Shown: piece by piece, positions 45,163 to 56,344 of the stretch | How the letters are laid out: the number at the start of each line of letters is the position of its first letter | How positions within the stretch are numbered: the first letter of the stretch is position 1 | DNA from: Favolaschia claudopus | Taxonomy: Eukaryota; Basidiomycota; Agaricomycetes; Agaricales; Mycenaceae | Assembly (NCBI GenBank): GCA_037176885.1 | Contig: JAWWNJ010000111.1 | Span: 124,001 to 188,000 of the forward strand | Direction: 5' to 3' | DNA length: 64,000 nucleotides | The notes under the pieces: generated by a model | What the model was told of the DNA's origin: nothing | What the model saw: the letters and a program-made list of their open reading frames with translations, nothing else | Databases searched by the model: none | Translations under genes and position numbers: made by a program

Positions 45163-46688
45163 CTGTAGATCATTACCCTAGACCACTCGAAGTCTACGCT
45201 CATTTCACGGACGATGTCAGGGCTAATCGTCCTGTGGTCTGCGAGCGCTCCTCATGTGGTGTTGTCCTTCAACCTGGAGATCAAAATCGGCACTTGGTTA
45301 GAAATCAGAATCCGAATTTACCGGACCGAGTTGTATGCAGCGCTTGTTACAACTGGATTCTGGGCAAACCCGACACTCTTGGTGAGGAATCCTATCTATT
45401 GTGCATGGTTTCGGTCTGAGATTTGAATATTCAGTGCGTGGTGATATTTCTGAGCGAGCTGCGGCAGTACGTCGCCAAGCATTGGATGCGAAACATAAAG
45501 GTAGATATACCAGTGCTTGTATTGTTTTCCGCTTCACCGAATTTCGCAGATGCGACTCCGCTTCAGCGGCAGGTTACTGCTGTTCCACCAAATTATTCGA
45601 TGCCGCCTCCACCGCCACCGGGTGAGTTTCAGTTCGTTTTGAGGTTCGACTCAATAGATTTGACTATATTCTCTCTTTAAAGCCTCGATGCTACCACACG
45701 TCAATGTACCCAGCTCGTGGGGTGCTCCTGGGCACCAATCTACCTCCAGTACAACATATTTTCAACCCAACGGATATTCAGCTGCACACGCTTCCTATGG
45801 TGCAGAGCGACAGGCATGGGCGTCGAGGGCGTATCACCACGATCCTGCAGAGAGCATCGGTCTGATTTTACAGATTTTACACGAGGTTCCTGTTAAAGGG
45901 TACCTTGGTCTTGGTGCGCAAAAGAGTATAAATATTTGTCAGTTCAACCGCTAATTTTCTATCTTAGAATCTCAGTGAGGGGAAAGAAGTCCCAGCAAAA
46001 ATCACTCCGGCGGGTCTGAGAGGACTAATTATCCAGGTCATGGGCCCACGCCTGGCTGAGGCAACTCACGTTTATCCATTTCCCCTGGCGCAAATGCCTC
46101 TCCGAGAGGTTGTTCGCTGGATTGACCTCGGTCAAGAGGATCAAAACTCACCTTGGTTTTACAATCGCTATATGGGAAAGCCGAATCACAAGCAGAAGGA
46201 TAAGACAATGGTCTACAAACGACCTAAAGTGTCGCGTTGGTGATCCCAGCTCCACAATGGGAAGCTTACATCGACTGGGATGAGGTTTGTTTGATTGTTG
46301 TATTTCTGCTAAAGTCTTTCTCACCGTTAATTTGAAAAGGACACTCCGAAGGCAAGATACATGAAGCTCTGATCATGTTCAATTAACAATATAGTCACAG
46401 AGTTCTGTAATCGCCCGTACGACTCGATCATCGTCGTCCTTTTCCATTCAACCTTCGGTTCCGGAGTCTTCACGCTCTCAAGCACTAGGAGCGGCTGACT
46501 GGGAGGTACCGGTACTGAATCTTTGCCACACTCATGCTAACCAATCAAAGAAGGGAAACAACCCTGATGTTACTGATAGAGAGAGCAACAGTTCCGAACA
46601 TGAAGAGGTAGTGAACCTTTACTTTCCCAACTTTACAATAATCTCTCACGCAAATGTGTAGTCTCGGCCTCGAAAGGAATATACGTGA
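45160..46688 (+). CDS. Companion protein of the rve-type element, zinc-ribbon-like
   Basis: Exons ending at 45381, 45435-45500, 45550-45621, 45683-45899 and 45976 onward join in frame through introns of 53, 49, 61 and 76 bp. The first exon has paired cysteines ('VVCERSSCGVV' and 'VVCSACYNW') like a zinc ribbon. 'YPRPLEVYAHFTDD' precedes them and 'ISERAAAVRRQALDAKHK' follows. A Pro/Ser-rich linker comes next, then 'GYSAAHASYGAERQAWASRA' and 'AGLRGLIIQVMGPRL'. At about 46235 the frame shifts ('KRPKVSRW' then 'VALVIPAPQWEAYIDWDE'). Ser-rich exons ('SSVIARTTRSSSSFSIQP') lead to 'SRPRKEYT' and a TGA at 46686-46688, inside the right TIR. The start is not resolved and the 5' end meets or overlaps the transposase. 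I recall such proteins accompanying rve transposases in mushrooms; their role is unknown. Confidence 0.6.
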
Positions 46689-46852
46689 ATATTGATTGGC
46701 GACAACGATAATCTCGTACTTCGGAACAAACTTGCCTTCGCATATGCATAAGTAGGTGTTTGCTCGCGCAATAGGCGTTCGGGTCAGGAGTAGGCGCTCA
46801 ACGCCTCTTTAGGCGCTCGGTGAACGCCTATGCTACTAATCCTGTATGTACT
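46674..46852 (-). repeat. Right TIR of the rve-type element (179 bp)
   Basis: Inverted copy of 41441-41619. It contains the last codons and stop of the companion gene. Confidence 0.85.
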
Positions 46853-47331
46853 CACGAGCAATATGCATTTCTGCATAATGTCACACATGCGTGACATTGT
46901 CACGGAAATACTATATATGGTAGTCCGACGAACACCGAATCACTTGGAAGTTCTAAATTGAGAGCGGTAAAATTCACCAAATTGTACGATTTTCGCGATT
47001 TCAAAATGCATAAATGCACTCTTCACCCTATGCAATAGGCATTATGAGGATAATGCATAAAATCCAAGCCTACCAAGTCGGTGGACACCAAAAGTCGATG
47101 CATAATGAGGTTTATGCATTTTGACCTCATGCATTATGAGATATCCGACTGTACGTCGGAATCTGGACACTTGTTTAGCCATTAGCCATTCAATGGCTGC
47201 TTCGCAAACAGGCTATTTTCACATAGTTTTGGTTTCACATACCGAATTCACATATTCAACATGGGCTATTGGAGCATAGTGAACTTCACAACAAAACAAG
47301 TTGTATAAAATTGGAAGAAACTTATTACTTA
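46853..47331. other. Spacer rich in TGCAT motifs
   Basis: TGCAT, ATGCAT and TGCATAA recur about ten times on both strands between 46863 and 47140, with a small palindrome AATGTCAC...GTGACATT near 46880. No gene. Confidence 0.4.
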
Positions 47332-47761
47332 TGGTGGGCGTCACTTAGTCACCACCTCTCGATTACAAGGCCATCTGTGGCCGCAGTTTTTATGACATTC
47401 TTAATTCCTCTTGCCAATCGACTCCTTTTCAACAGAGGAACAACTTCGGAAGACGGATTTCCCAAATTTAAATATTTGAAGGAGTTATAACTTTTCACCC
47501 CACCCAATTTGGTAGTACAGGCCAATTCCGGCATTTGTTGGCTCCACAAGGTTTGAAATCAACATTGTGTGGTCAGAAGCCCAGTATCTATGGTAGTGTT
47601 CCATACACCCGAAATTAGACTCTAGGCATGGCAAAAGTCCACTTGAAAAGCACCCAGACTGTGTCGAAATCCACGCTCAGATAGGGTATTTGAAAAAAAT
47701 TCCGGCCTCCGGCCGATTTGGCAGTAGTGCAAGAGAAGCGGTGACTAAGTGACGCGCACCA
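47332..47761. mobile_element. MITE family B, copy 2 (430 bp)
   Basis: TGGTGGGCGTCACTTAGTCA at the left and a near complement at the right; TA at both ends (47330-47331 and 47762-47763). Related to 18908-19464, including the CCGGCC-type hairpin close to the right end. Confidence 0.7.
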
Positions 47762-48131
47762 TAGTCGAGTCTCTCTCTACCTCACATTTGGCTCTGCTTT
47801 TAGATATCTCAGATCTCAGAGCTCTGGAAAAGTCGAATCATGTTATTTTATTCACTGTGTCATCCAGTTGGGTTCAAATATAGCTGGCTAGTTTCCAACC
47901 CGAAAAGATTGGGCCATATATTGTAATTCTCGCAGATAGAAGCAATATTGATGCTGAAATTCACTCCCCAACATCGTGAAATTCACAATGAAAAGGTGCC
48001 CGAAGCAAGGTACATGGTTCAGGTCACCAGTACTTACTACTGTGCCGGCACGGTATATGAGATTATCCTATAGTACTGTACAAGTTAACACAACCGGCTG
48101 TCGAGATGTTGAAACTCACACGCGGTCCCCG

Positions 48132-48181
48132 GCGGCGCCGCACTGCCGCTCGGCGAGTGCGCGCGGGCAGTGCGGCGCCGC
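48132..48181. repeat. GC-rich hairpin (16-bp arms)
   Basis: GCGGCGCCGCACTGCC (48132-48147) pairs perfectly with 48166-48181 across an 18-bp loop. Origin unknown; no clear target duplication. Confidence 0.55.
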
Positions 48182-48722
48182 GGGCAAGGAATCAATCCAG
48201 GCGGGGTTTGGGGCAGCTGTGTACGGCCCCGTACATAGGTAGGGACGCGAGCGCAGCGAGCCGGCCCTGCCGAAGGCGGGGTGCTTAAGCTTGTCATTGT
48301 CCAATTGAGTAAGCAGTAGAAAAGAATTATCACGAGTAATAAGGGAGATCGAGAGGAGAAAGTTGTCCTGTGAGTATGAGAGGGAATGTTATGTACACCA
48401 CAAGTGAGCGCAGAGGTCAAGTTGATGTCCAGGTGAAATTCCCAGGACGTTGCGGGACTAATGTTGCCAAATCACCTCTCGGACCTCGCGTTGACCTCAG
48501 AAATGAAAATTGGCCAGCTTTGTCTTTCAGGGATTGTCTTGCGTCTTTGAAATCGCGTCTTTCGCGGTCTTTGTCTTGGGATGTGCCACTTGCCAGCACT
48601 CAGATGTCTTGGTAATGAAGGCACCATTTGTTGACTTCATTTTCAAGAGGGAGTTGAGTACCGTACTACGAGCTTTCTACACAATTTGCAACTGAAGACA
48701 AACCAAAGAGGATACTTAGGCC

Positions 48723-48856
48723 CCGATCGGGCCCGTCGGTAACTCTGCGGTAACCCTACCGTCCCTGCCAAGTTTCTGCCGTACGGTACCTATGTCCGAG
48801 GTACCGTACGGCAGAAACTTGGCAGGGACGGTAAAGTTACCGGCGGGCCCGATCGG
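48723..48856. mobile_element. Palindromic MITE (134 bp)
   Basis: CCGATCGGGCCCG(T/C)CGGTAACT at both ends in inverse; the arms run to GTACGGTACC around a loop of about 10 bp. The left arm has an extra 10-12 bp block (CTGCGGTAACCC). No coding capacity. Confidence 0.65.
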
Positions 48857-50490
48857 CTGATCCTGGCGAAGGGAAAGGTTACAAGGAAAGTCGTGAAAAA
48901 GGCTTATGTACTATGTCTGTGGTTACGGAGAATTAATTAAGTTTTCAAGTTGCAGAAAAAGAGAAAAAAAGAGGGAGAAAGAGGAGAGATTAGTAGATAC
49001 CTCTGCATGAATGTCCCCAAATTTCAGAGCTCCAAATTTGCTGCAGCGAGTGCAGTTTACAATTTAGCGTCTTGATTTCATCTTGATTCTTTTCCTATAT
49101 CGAGTAAACATTAGGGAATTTAAGACTGTGCTATTCGGGTTTGCGTCCCAAAACGACATAGGACACAGCCAATGGTATTCAAAGTTGGTAACGAGTTATG
49201 ACACGGAAATCGCCGCCGTCAATTGCCACGAGTCGCGTCACTCAGCTAGGCTCTCCTACTACTTGGTCTCGTCTCGATGCCTCCTACGCGTCAAGTCTTT
49301 GCCTTTCACTCTACTTCTTGGCTTATCTATCTTTCGGGCTGTTCTCACGCAAATACATCCAAAATTCACTCTACAAATCGGCACCTCTCCCTGGGATCGA
49401 CACCCTAGAAATTTCGGTCCATTTGCACGCGCGACTCGACGATTCAACGCAGCTTGCTTGCATGCTCAATACCTTTGCTTTAACATGATATTCAAGGAGC
49501 TGAATAGCTGCCGCACACACGTGAAGGTGTGTGATTGCAATTCTCGTTATCGGTCTCTTGCTAACTAGCCCGTGTCCCAGCGTCACCCCATCCCGATGCC
49601 GCTTAGCCGCACCGGCCGACGCTCCAACAGGCGTCGAACGGCGGTGTGGCAGCATCTGGAGTGTTGGTTAAATCGGCATAAAGCCGTTATCGTTTAGTGG
49701 CTCGCGTGAGTCGGGTGCGAGTGCGCACTCACTGGCATCCTACGCGAGCCACTAGCAATGCCGAACTCTCTCGCTTGACGGGACACACCCCCGCGACAAC
49801 GACGACGGCGATCCAGGATCAGCATTGTGTAACCGCACACAAACGGCCGGCGCGGGTTCGCGCTTTGCCCTTTGTGCGCGGTTATTGACGCCTTGGCTCG
49901 CGCTCACTGCGAGGCACAATTCATCAAAGTATTGAAATACTATTCAGGTCTAACGCAAGGCCATGCTTAATATACTAGGATGGACGGCATTCTTTGCCTT
50001 TATCTCTTCCTCGCCTTCTCGCTCAGCTCCCGGAGTCGTTCTGAATGGGTCAGTGGCTTCAAAATTGTTCTAAATCACTTGGACTTCATTTTTCTTTCTT
50101 CCGCGCCGCGCGATCAAGTACAATCCAACATTTAAATATCTGGCCTCAATGTTTGTGCTGGCTTGACCCTATTCACTCCAATGGAACCCAAGAGAATTCT
50201 TCTATCTGTCTATGTCGGGGCTCAAGACTGGGTTAGTGCTGTACTGCCCATTCAGTTAATTTTTTTTTTGAATGTTTTCATTGACGGGGTCCACCTATAA
50301 TCCAAGACAATTATACTTATCTTTAACTCGAAACATTTAAATCAGGCTATATACTGCATGACGGCGCACAATGTCGACCTGAATCCTCGCGGAATTTGCG
50401 TTGAATCCGGCCTGTTTGGGCCCCATGTTCATGATTGTTCTTGAAATCACTTGAGTCGAGACATGCAGACATTAAAAGTACATTGTCTAT
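48857..50490. other. No gene recognised; two small inverted repeats
   Basis: TAGTGGCTCGCGT (49695-49707) pairs with 49742-49754. AACCGCACACAAA (near 49830) pairs imperfectly with TTTGTGCGCGGTT (near 49873). ORFs here lack motifs. Confidence 0.4.
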
Positions 50491-51199
50491 GTCTTATTCT
50501 GGCTTTTCTCTATGCTGTATTACAGTACCTTTCCCATTGCACGACGGCAGGTAACATTTGCGGCAGGTACGCTGTTGTCGTTTATTCTTCGGCGGAGGCT
50601 TGGCGAGTTCCAATGTGGTCTCCACGCGGCGCACTGACAATTCCTTCAAAATCGTTGACGGATTAACAGGCGGTGGTTGCGGAGGAGATGTCAAGAGGCT
50701 CGGAGCCACTTAATTGCTGGGTCCTGCCGCAAACTCTGTAATCAATGTTCCAAGCCCCGGATCGCAACTTGAATCTGTTTCAACGGGTGGTGGAGGAGTT
50801 GGAATGGGTGAGCTGGAGGGACCAGAGGATAAAGGCACGGGTCCGGGGTCGACGGGTTGAACGGAAGCACCAGTTTCCGTGGATGTCGATAAGCGCAAAT
50901 GACTACGAAGACAAACAAGTTGGAATGGAGCTGGACCGAAAGCGGAGAGTGGTTTTCGGCCATGAGTTGAGATGACCGCAGCCGGTACAACAACTTGCGT
51001 GACTTCGATTAGCGCGCGGGTTCGACTAATATTGATAGAATCGAAAGAGCCGTTCAAGGCGACAACACGGCTGCGAGCAAGAGTCGTGGAAGAGAACAAC
51101 ACATGTTCCGGGAGCAGCCAAATCCGGGAGAGGTGCGGGGACAGAGACCTTCATCAGCTCGTCGTAAGCGCGACACGCATGGACATCCAGGGCAGCATA

Positions 51200-51809
51200 A
51201 GGTAGAGAGCAACCAAGTACGGTTGCCCCACGTGATTTAGCCTTTTCGAGAAGATATAGTCCGTTCCACCTATGCTCGAGGGAAATTAAAAAATCTGGCT
51301 CTACAGTTCTGTGTGCATACATACTAGGTACCCAGAAATCAAATACTATGCATGCAAGATGAGATTCGACGGACTAGTTCCCGAATTGATGGCAGACCTC
51401 AAAATCCCATCAAATTCATCGTTTTTGCATCATTCAAGAAGGGGAGCTCAATTCTTAGCTCGTCGGCTCGTCTCGTCCCAGAAATTATTTAATTGCATGA
51501 TGAGCTGATGAGCTGCTGATCCCACTCCGCATTTCTCTCCACTTCCCATCAAATTTTGATCCCCTCATCAAAAAATCGATATTTTACGGACGAGACGAGC
51601 TGACGAGCTAAGAATTGAGCGCCCCTAGAACTAGTCTTTCAATTTTACAGCTTTCTCTCAAGTCCAAGTTTAGGGACATCGTAGATAGGACTCTCCCCAG
51701 ATCTGTTGAGCCAGATTTTCTATTTTCTTCTTAGCATACGACGAACGGACTATATCTTCTCGAAAAGGCTAAATCACGTGGGGCAACCGTACTTGGTTGC
51801 TCTCTACCT
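51200..51809. mobile_element. MITE with 68-bp perfect TIRs (610 bp)
   Basis: Ends start AGGTAGAGAGCAACCAAGTA and are identical over about 68 bp in inverted orientation. TA at 51198-51199 and 51810-51811. It contains another MITE at 51440-51626. Confidence 0.8.
51440..51626. mobile_element. Nested MITE (187 bp)
   Basis: Inverted ends AGGGG(A/C)GCTCAATTCTTAGC of about 38 bp, lying in the MITE 51200-51809. No certain target duplication. Confidence 0.7.
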
Positions 51810-52541
51810 TATTTAATCTGTGCTTCAGATAAATCGCTTTCCCATGCGCTACTGACGCGTGCTGCGACGTTTTTATCAATTCGCTTTTGGAGGCAAAGAC
51901 ATTCGGTCCCAGCAAACAATAACCCAAACCATCTCCACTCTATCTTCGCTCCATCATCATCTTCTGCACCACCGACATCGGCGGTCGCCTCGAAATTGTT
52001 GTCTACAACCCGCAATGTTACAACTTCAGCCGGATCGTTGACTGCTAGCGACCCGAGAACCATTCCAGTGGTCGAGGAGGATGACAAGAATGGAGACTCG
52101 GGGGGTGATGGAGATGGTTTGGATTATTGTTTGCTGGCAGATTTTTCGACCGAATGACCGCAGGCATCCCGCGAACGGCGCGTGGCTTGCCATTATAATC
52201 AGTTTTCCAAGGAATAACTAAGAGATATCTGAAATGAGATTACTCACCTCATTTCCGAGACGAATAGAGAGAGAAGTGGGCGGAGGCAGCTTTACCGGAC
52301 GCCCGACCGGTCGTCTAGGAAGCTCCGGCTCGACTATCCCTTGCGCTCGAGCTTGCTGCTTTGGCCCACTTCCTCGAGGGCGCCCGCGGGGTTTCTGGAC
52401 GCGTTGCTTTTTGTTGCATGAGCCCTTGGGCCCAGTAACCATATGAAGTTTTATTAAACAATCCCTGTCTCGACAGCAAATCAGGTTAAGCGATCGTTTA
52501 CTTAAACAGCCAGTAGGCGGCGCACCGGGCAGCCCTGTCAA

Positions 52542-53676
52542 GCTTGAACCTGTTTAACGAGGATTAAGCACGACTTTTGAACAGTGTTGAACAAAACCGT
52601 TCAAATCGGTGTTCATCACAAAATCAATTATATTGAGCGTAATACATTGATCTACAGATTAACAGAACAGGATTAATCAGTGCTAATCCGACCGATTAAC
52701 AAACAGCAGACATGTTACTTGAACAAGATTCAAAACACGGTGAGAAGAAAAAAAAGGGTGAAACACTACAATTAGTGATAACCCAACTGTTCAACAGAAC
52801 AGCGAAGACGTCGACCGAGACTTGAAAATGATGAAAAGAGAAGGAACTAAACGTAGACGAGGCCCGAGATGTCAAGGGCATTGTGATTCGTGAAGCGGGC
52901 GAGCGTGCATAGAGGTGGGAGAGTGTGACGGATCGGCGTTCGCATCCGCTCACGGCGAGATCTGCCCGTGTTGTCCCCATGACTCCCTTCACACAGCCTC
53001 GTATAGGTAGTTAGTTCTTGTCGTAGATAGCTTTTCCCTTGGTCAATCTAAGACTTACACCAGTTCTTTTTGTTTGATCCCCTTGTGCCGGAACTCGACT
53101 CGCCTCCGCTTCCGTCACAGAGAGGTGAAATGCTTACCGAGCCCTCGTGCGTTGCCTTGAACTTGCGCCAAAAGTTGAAGCCTGGTGGCAGAACAGATGA
53201 ACTAGAAGAGAGCGAAGATAGCTTCCACACACCAATACATTCAACCTGATGAAACCAGCAAAACGACGTCAAGACCGCATTGCAATTGCGGGAGGCTGCG
53301 ATCAAAGAATGGGGCATTAGCTTCGTAAGTATGCAGCCGAAGGGAAAGAACTTCACCTAATGCACACAGCAGAAAAGAATCAAGCGGCAAACTGACAGTA
53401 GCAAGTCAGTGCGTGAGGGGCCAAATGCGTGGACGCGACGTACAGTAGTACGGACATATGAGTGACCGAGAGCAGACAGGGTGGACAGCAAAAGTAGGAG
53501 GGAGAAGGTGGCTGCGGAGAGGAGGCGCTGTGGCCGGTACTGGGTCACTCGTGACTATGGGGACAGAGAACCAGCGCGTACCACTTGATGCATCGACGAG
53601 CGAGCTCCATGGACTATACAGGGGTGAAGGGAGCTGTGGGGGGCGCAGTGAGTTCGGTGCATCAGCATGAAGAAGG
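52542..53676. other. No recognised gene; one dispersed repeat block
   Basis: 52560-52720 is rich in GTTAA/TTAAC and GAAC motifs. TGTGACGGATCGGCGTTCGC near 52924 also occurs near 6927. Minus- and plus-strand ORFs at 53048-53735 have no recognisable motif; part may be 5' sequence of the gene at 53677. Confidence 0.35.
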
Positions 53677-54794
53677 TTGTATGAGACGGAGCGGGTGACG
53701 AATGGGAGAGGACGAGAGCTGAAGGTTGTGTCCATTCAAGTTCTGCCGTGCGGAACATTTGTTGATAAAGTGAGTGCTTCGTCTCAGAGACCCTATTCGT
53801 TCTTTACCCTGTCAAAACAGGAGGGACTTCGACATCTACCTCAGGAACACCACGCCGTACCCAACAAAGTCGCAATCCAACAGGCGAAAATTGACAATAT
53901 CGCCGTCGTCAACAACACGGAAGGCATTGTTGTGGACCGCGATGCAACTTACGCTGACGTAGTTGATCTGCTCAACGACCTCATTCCGCTGCCATTCGCG
54001 TACTTTTCCCGGGTGGAGACTGAACAAGAGGGTTTCGAGCCGGTGTGGTACCTTTTGACACCGGTCAAAGGTAGGCTTGTCGTCGTACCTTCTGACAACG
54101 GCTCCCTTGGACCCGACGGCGCTGCTCTTGACTTCAACAAAGGAAACTCCACCACGGGCTTCCGAAACAGCAGAATCTTCATAGGTCATTACTGCCTGGT
54201 ACCACCAAGAGAAACATACTAAATGATCTCCAGCTTCTCGCGATCCCGTTCCCATTGAGCTTCTGCGCGAATGGGCGCCATCCACCTCTCCTACATATAA
54301 ACAGCATGACATAGATGAAGGCAAGTGGCGACGACTTATCCAGATCGATTATTTCTCACTTCCGATCGAAGAAGTGGAGGAGGCGTCAGCCGATTCCGAT
54401 GTCGAACAATATATCCCAACGCGCAAAAACAAGAGAAGGCTTTCTTCAAGCCGAGAGGTGGCCGTTGGCGCCGAGTCCGGTTCTGACAATGAACGGCCTC
54501 ATAAGAAACGGAAAGGTCGGTCCTGTTTGCTGTGTTACATTACAACCGTCAGTTTATATGGCATTTGTAGCATCGTCGAAGACATGGACCCGGAGTCCCG
54601 AAGTCTCGGATGATGACTTCATTGACCTGACGCTCGACAACGCGTCGAATACTCGCAGCACGCCTGATTTTCTTCGCAAGCCGCCCCGGTCGCCTCCGCC
54701 GCGTGAGGACCCTGCTTCGCCTGGCCGCTCGGAGATTCACCTCGACGCGACGCTCGGGAATCCGTACGACAAAAATGCGAAATTTGAATTCTAA
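53677..54794 (+). CDS. Spliced gene of unknown function (about 337 aa; 5' end unresolved)
   Basis: Exons to 54184, 54234-54515 and 54571-54794 (TAA) join in one frame; introns of 49 bp (gtcatt...ccag) and 55 bp (gtcggt...tgtag). No ATG lies in the open first exon (53677 is just after an in-frame stop), so an upstream exon must exist. The N-terminal domain has 'LIPLPFAYFSRVETEQEGFE' and 'VWYLLTPVKGRLVVVPSDNG'. The middle is 'PIELLREWAPSTSP' followed by an acidic stretch. The tail is Ser/Asp rich with 'PHKKRK' (a possible nuclear signal) and 'SDDDFIDLTLD'. I recall related hypothetical proteins in mushrooms with the same order, but no function. Confidence 0.6.
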
Positions 54795-55669
54795 ACGTGG
54801 AGATGTACTTTTTGGACACTATTCCCTTGCCCTCATCAACCCAATCTCTTGTTTGTGTCGTTCCGAGCTCTGATATCGTCGCATTATTTCTTGGACACCG
54901 TATGGTACCTCTCCCCATGGCCCGCGCAGAAAATTGGCATTGTTTCTTGACATAGTATAACAGCAGTACTACTAGATACCGCATACCCCTTTGATGGTAA
55001 TAATATAACCTTCAACTTCTTGTACAATTTGCTCGGTGTGAGACGTACCACAACCATCCCTTGCTTCAAAGGTCCAGCTTCAGTCCACAGCATTCACAGG
55101 CATTCAGTCCTTCTTGTAACGCAAGCTTGACGACCCATTTTCGAAAGTAAGAATGAGATTTGGAGAGCATCTTGTACGGCGAGACCAAACTTCAAAGCGA
55201 GACCGCCAACTTAGACATCAGTTGTCTCGGGCCACAGAAGTGTAGAATTGGAGCCAATTGTGGGTCGGCAGGCTTAAAGTTGAAAGGACCGGTGAATTTG
55301 AGGCCTTGAAGAGCAGAAAATCCGAGACCGTGCAACGGCGGTGAGGGGAGATGAGGACACGAGGCTCGGCCGTAAATGGCCGAAATCCGACCTCGCCGAT
55401 CTCACTCACTTGCGGCCCCGCCCTACCAAAAGCCCTCCGCCAACTGGCTCGGACGACAGTCGCCTGTGTCGGTCAACGCGCCGACCGGTGTCAAGGAATT
55501 TTCTATCAGTCAAAATATGATAATTTTTTACCGAAGACAATTGAAGATATTGTTCCCTTCGCCCGGACTCTGGAGATATATTGCGACACTTCAGATTCTC
55601 CAAAGTGTTGTCGTCCTCAGTAACCTCAGTAGATACATACCCCTCACAATATATAACTTGTAAAGCAAA
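54795..55669. other. No recognisable gene
   Basis: Only short overlapping ORFs are present, none with motifs. Confidence 0.35.
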
Positions 55670-55985
55670 GGTGTGTAAAATATATCTTCTCTGCTATTCG
55701 ATATGTGTCCCGAAGTCTCGCGATATGTGTTTTATTTGTTTTACAAACGGGCGAGCATACCCGGCAGGCTCGGCACCTCGTAGGAAATAGCCGGAACATG
55801 CGCGTGTCGTGTACTGTGTCTGAAAATTGGCTGCAGGACTCGAGGTGGTCAATTTTGTTGTGTAGGAACACTAAGATACTTAATCCCGCGTGTATGCTCG
55901 CCCGTTGGTAAAATAAATAAACCACATATCGCGAGACCAAAAAAATATATCTCACCTGGGAGAAGAGATATATTCCACCCCGAAC
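55670..55985. mobile_element. Inverted-repeat MITE, diverged (about 316 bp)
   Basis: TCTCGCGATATGTG...GGGCGAGCATAC (55718-55761) is inverted at 55892-55936, and weaker matches (AATATATCTTCTC) extend outward. The exact ends are uncertain. Confidence 0.5.
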
Positions 55986-56344
55986 TATCTCCACTTCAGA
56001 GTTTTGCAGCTATCCAGAATCCAACCACATCTATCAAGATCTCCGGTGGTAAGTGAACATCTCGAATGACACCCAAAATATATCTCGCACGCATCGCATT
56101 ATCTATCTAGAGTGTGAACACCAATTTCGACGACACCAGACTCAACGACCGACGGTATCCGCTCAATGCCCGTCCCGTTCAGCGCAGCTTTAAGCAGATG
56201 GGCGGCACCCGGAGAGTTCGAATATTCTTGATCCGCACCTGTTCCGCTTCGGCGTTCGCCGAAGGTTTGGTTCAACAGGAGGAATGGCCAAAAGGATGGG
56301 AGTGGGACTCTGACAAAGCCCGGAAAAAGGCCAACAGTGGGACT

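Larger units (their letters stand above)
41441..46852. mobile_element. rve-type DNA transposon with perfect 179-bp TIRs (5.4 kb)
   Basis: 41441-41619 and 46674-46852 are perfect inverted copies as far as I can read. They start AGTACATACAGGATTAGTAG and carry subterminal clusters of AGGCG(T/C). Between them lie a DDE (rve-like) transposase on the minus strand and a companion gene on the plus strand, head to head. A diverged version of the same terminus lies at about 42470-42607 inside the element. No target duplication is visible for the 5.4-kb unit. CGTCATCAAAG flanks the left end (41430-41440) and recurs at 42622-42632, next to the internal terminus, so a shorter unit 41441-42621 is also possible. 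Confidence 0.75.
50494..52541 (-). pseudogene. Remnants of an AT-hook / Cys-rich transposon-type protein
   Basis: The 5' part (52541-52218) carries two AT-hook-like patches, 'KPRGRPRGSGPKQQARAQ' and 'RRPVGRPVKLPPP'. Such motifs bind AT-rich DNA. The 3' part (51102-50494) is Ser/Pro rich and ends near a Cys cluster 'KKNKRQQRTCRKCYLPSCNG'-like block ('QRTCRKCYLPSCNGKG'). I recall mushroom repeat proteins with just this order, AT-hooks at the start and Cys-rich C-terminus, but with more than 500 residues between. Here the middle is missing and two MITEs (51200-51809 and 51440-51626) lie in it. The assignment of both parts to one gene is an inference. Confidence 0.35.

Noticed and set aside
49829..49885. 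Possible tRNA gene (GGGTTCGCG inside a hairpin)
   Set aside because: The stems do not form a cloverleaf and the A box is missing; it is only an imperfect inverted repeat.
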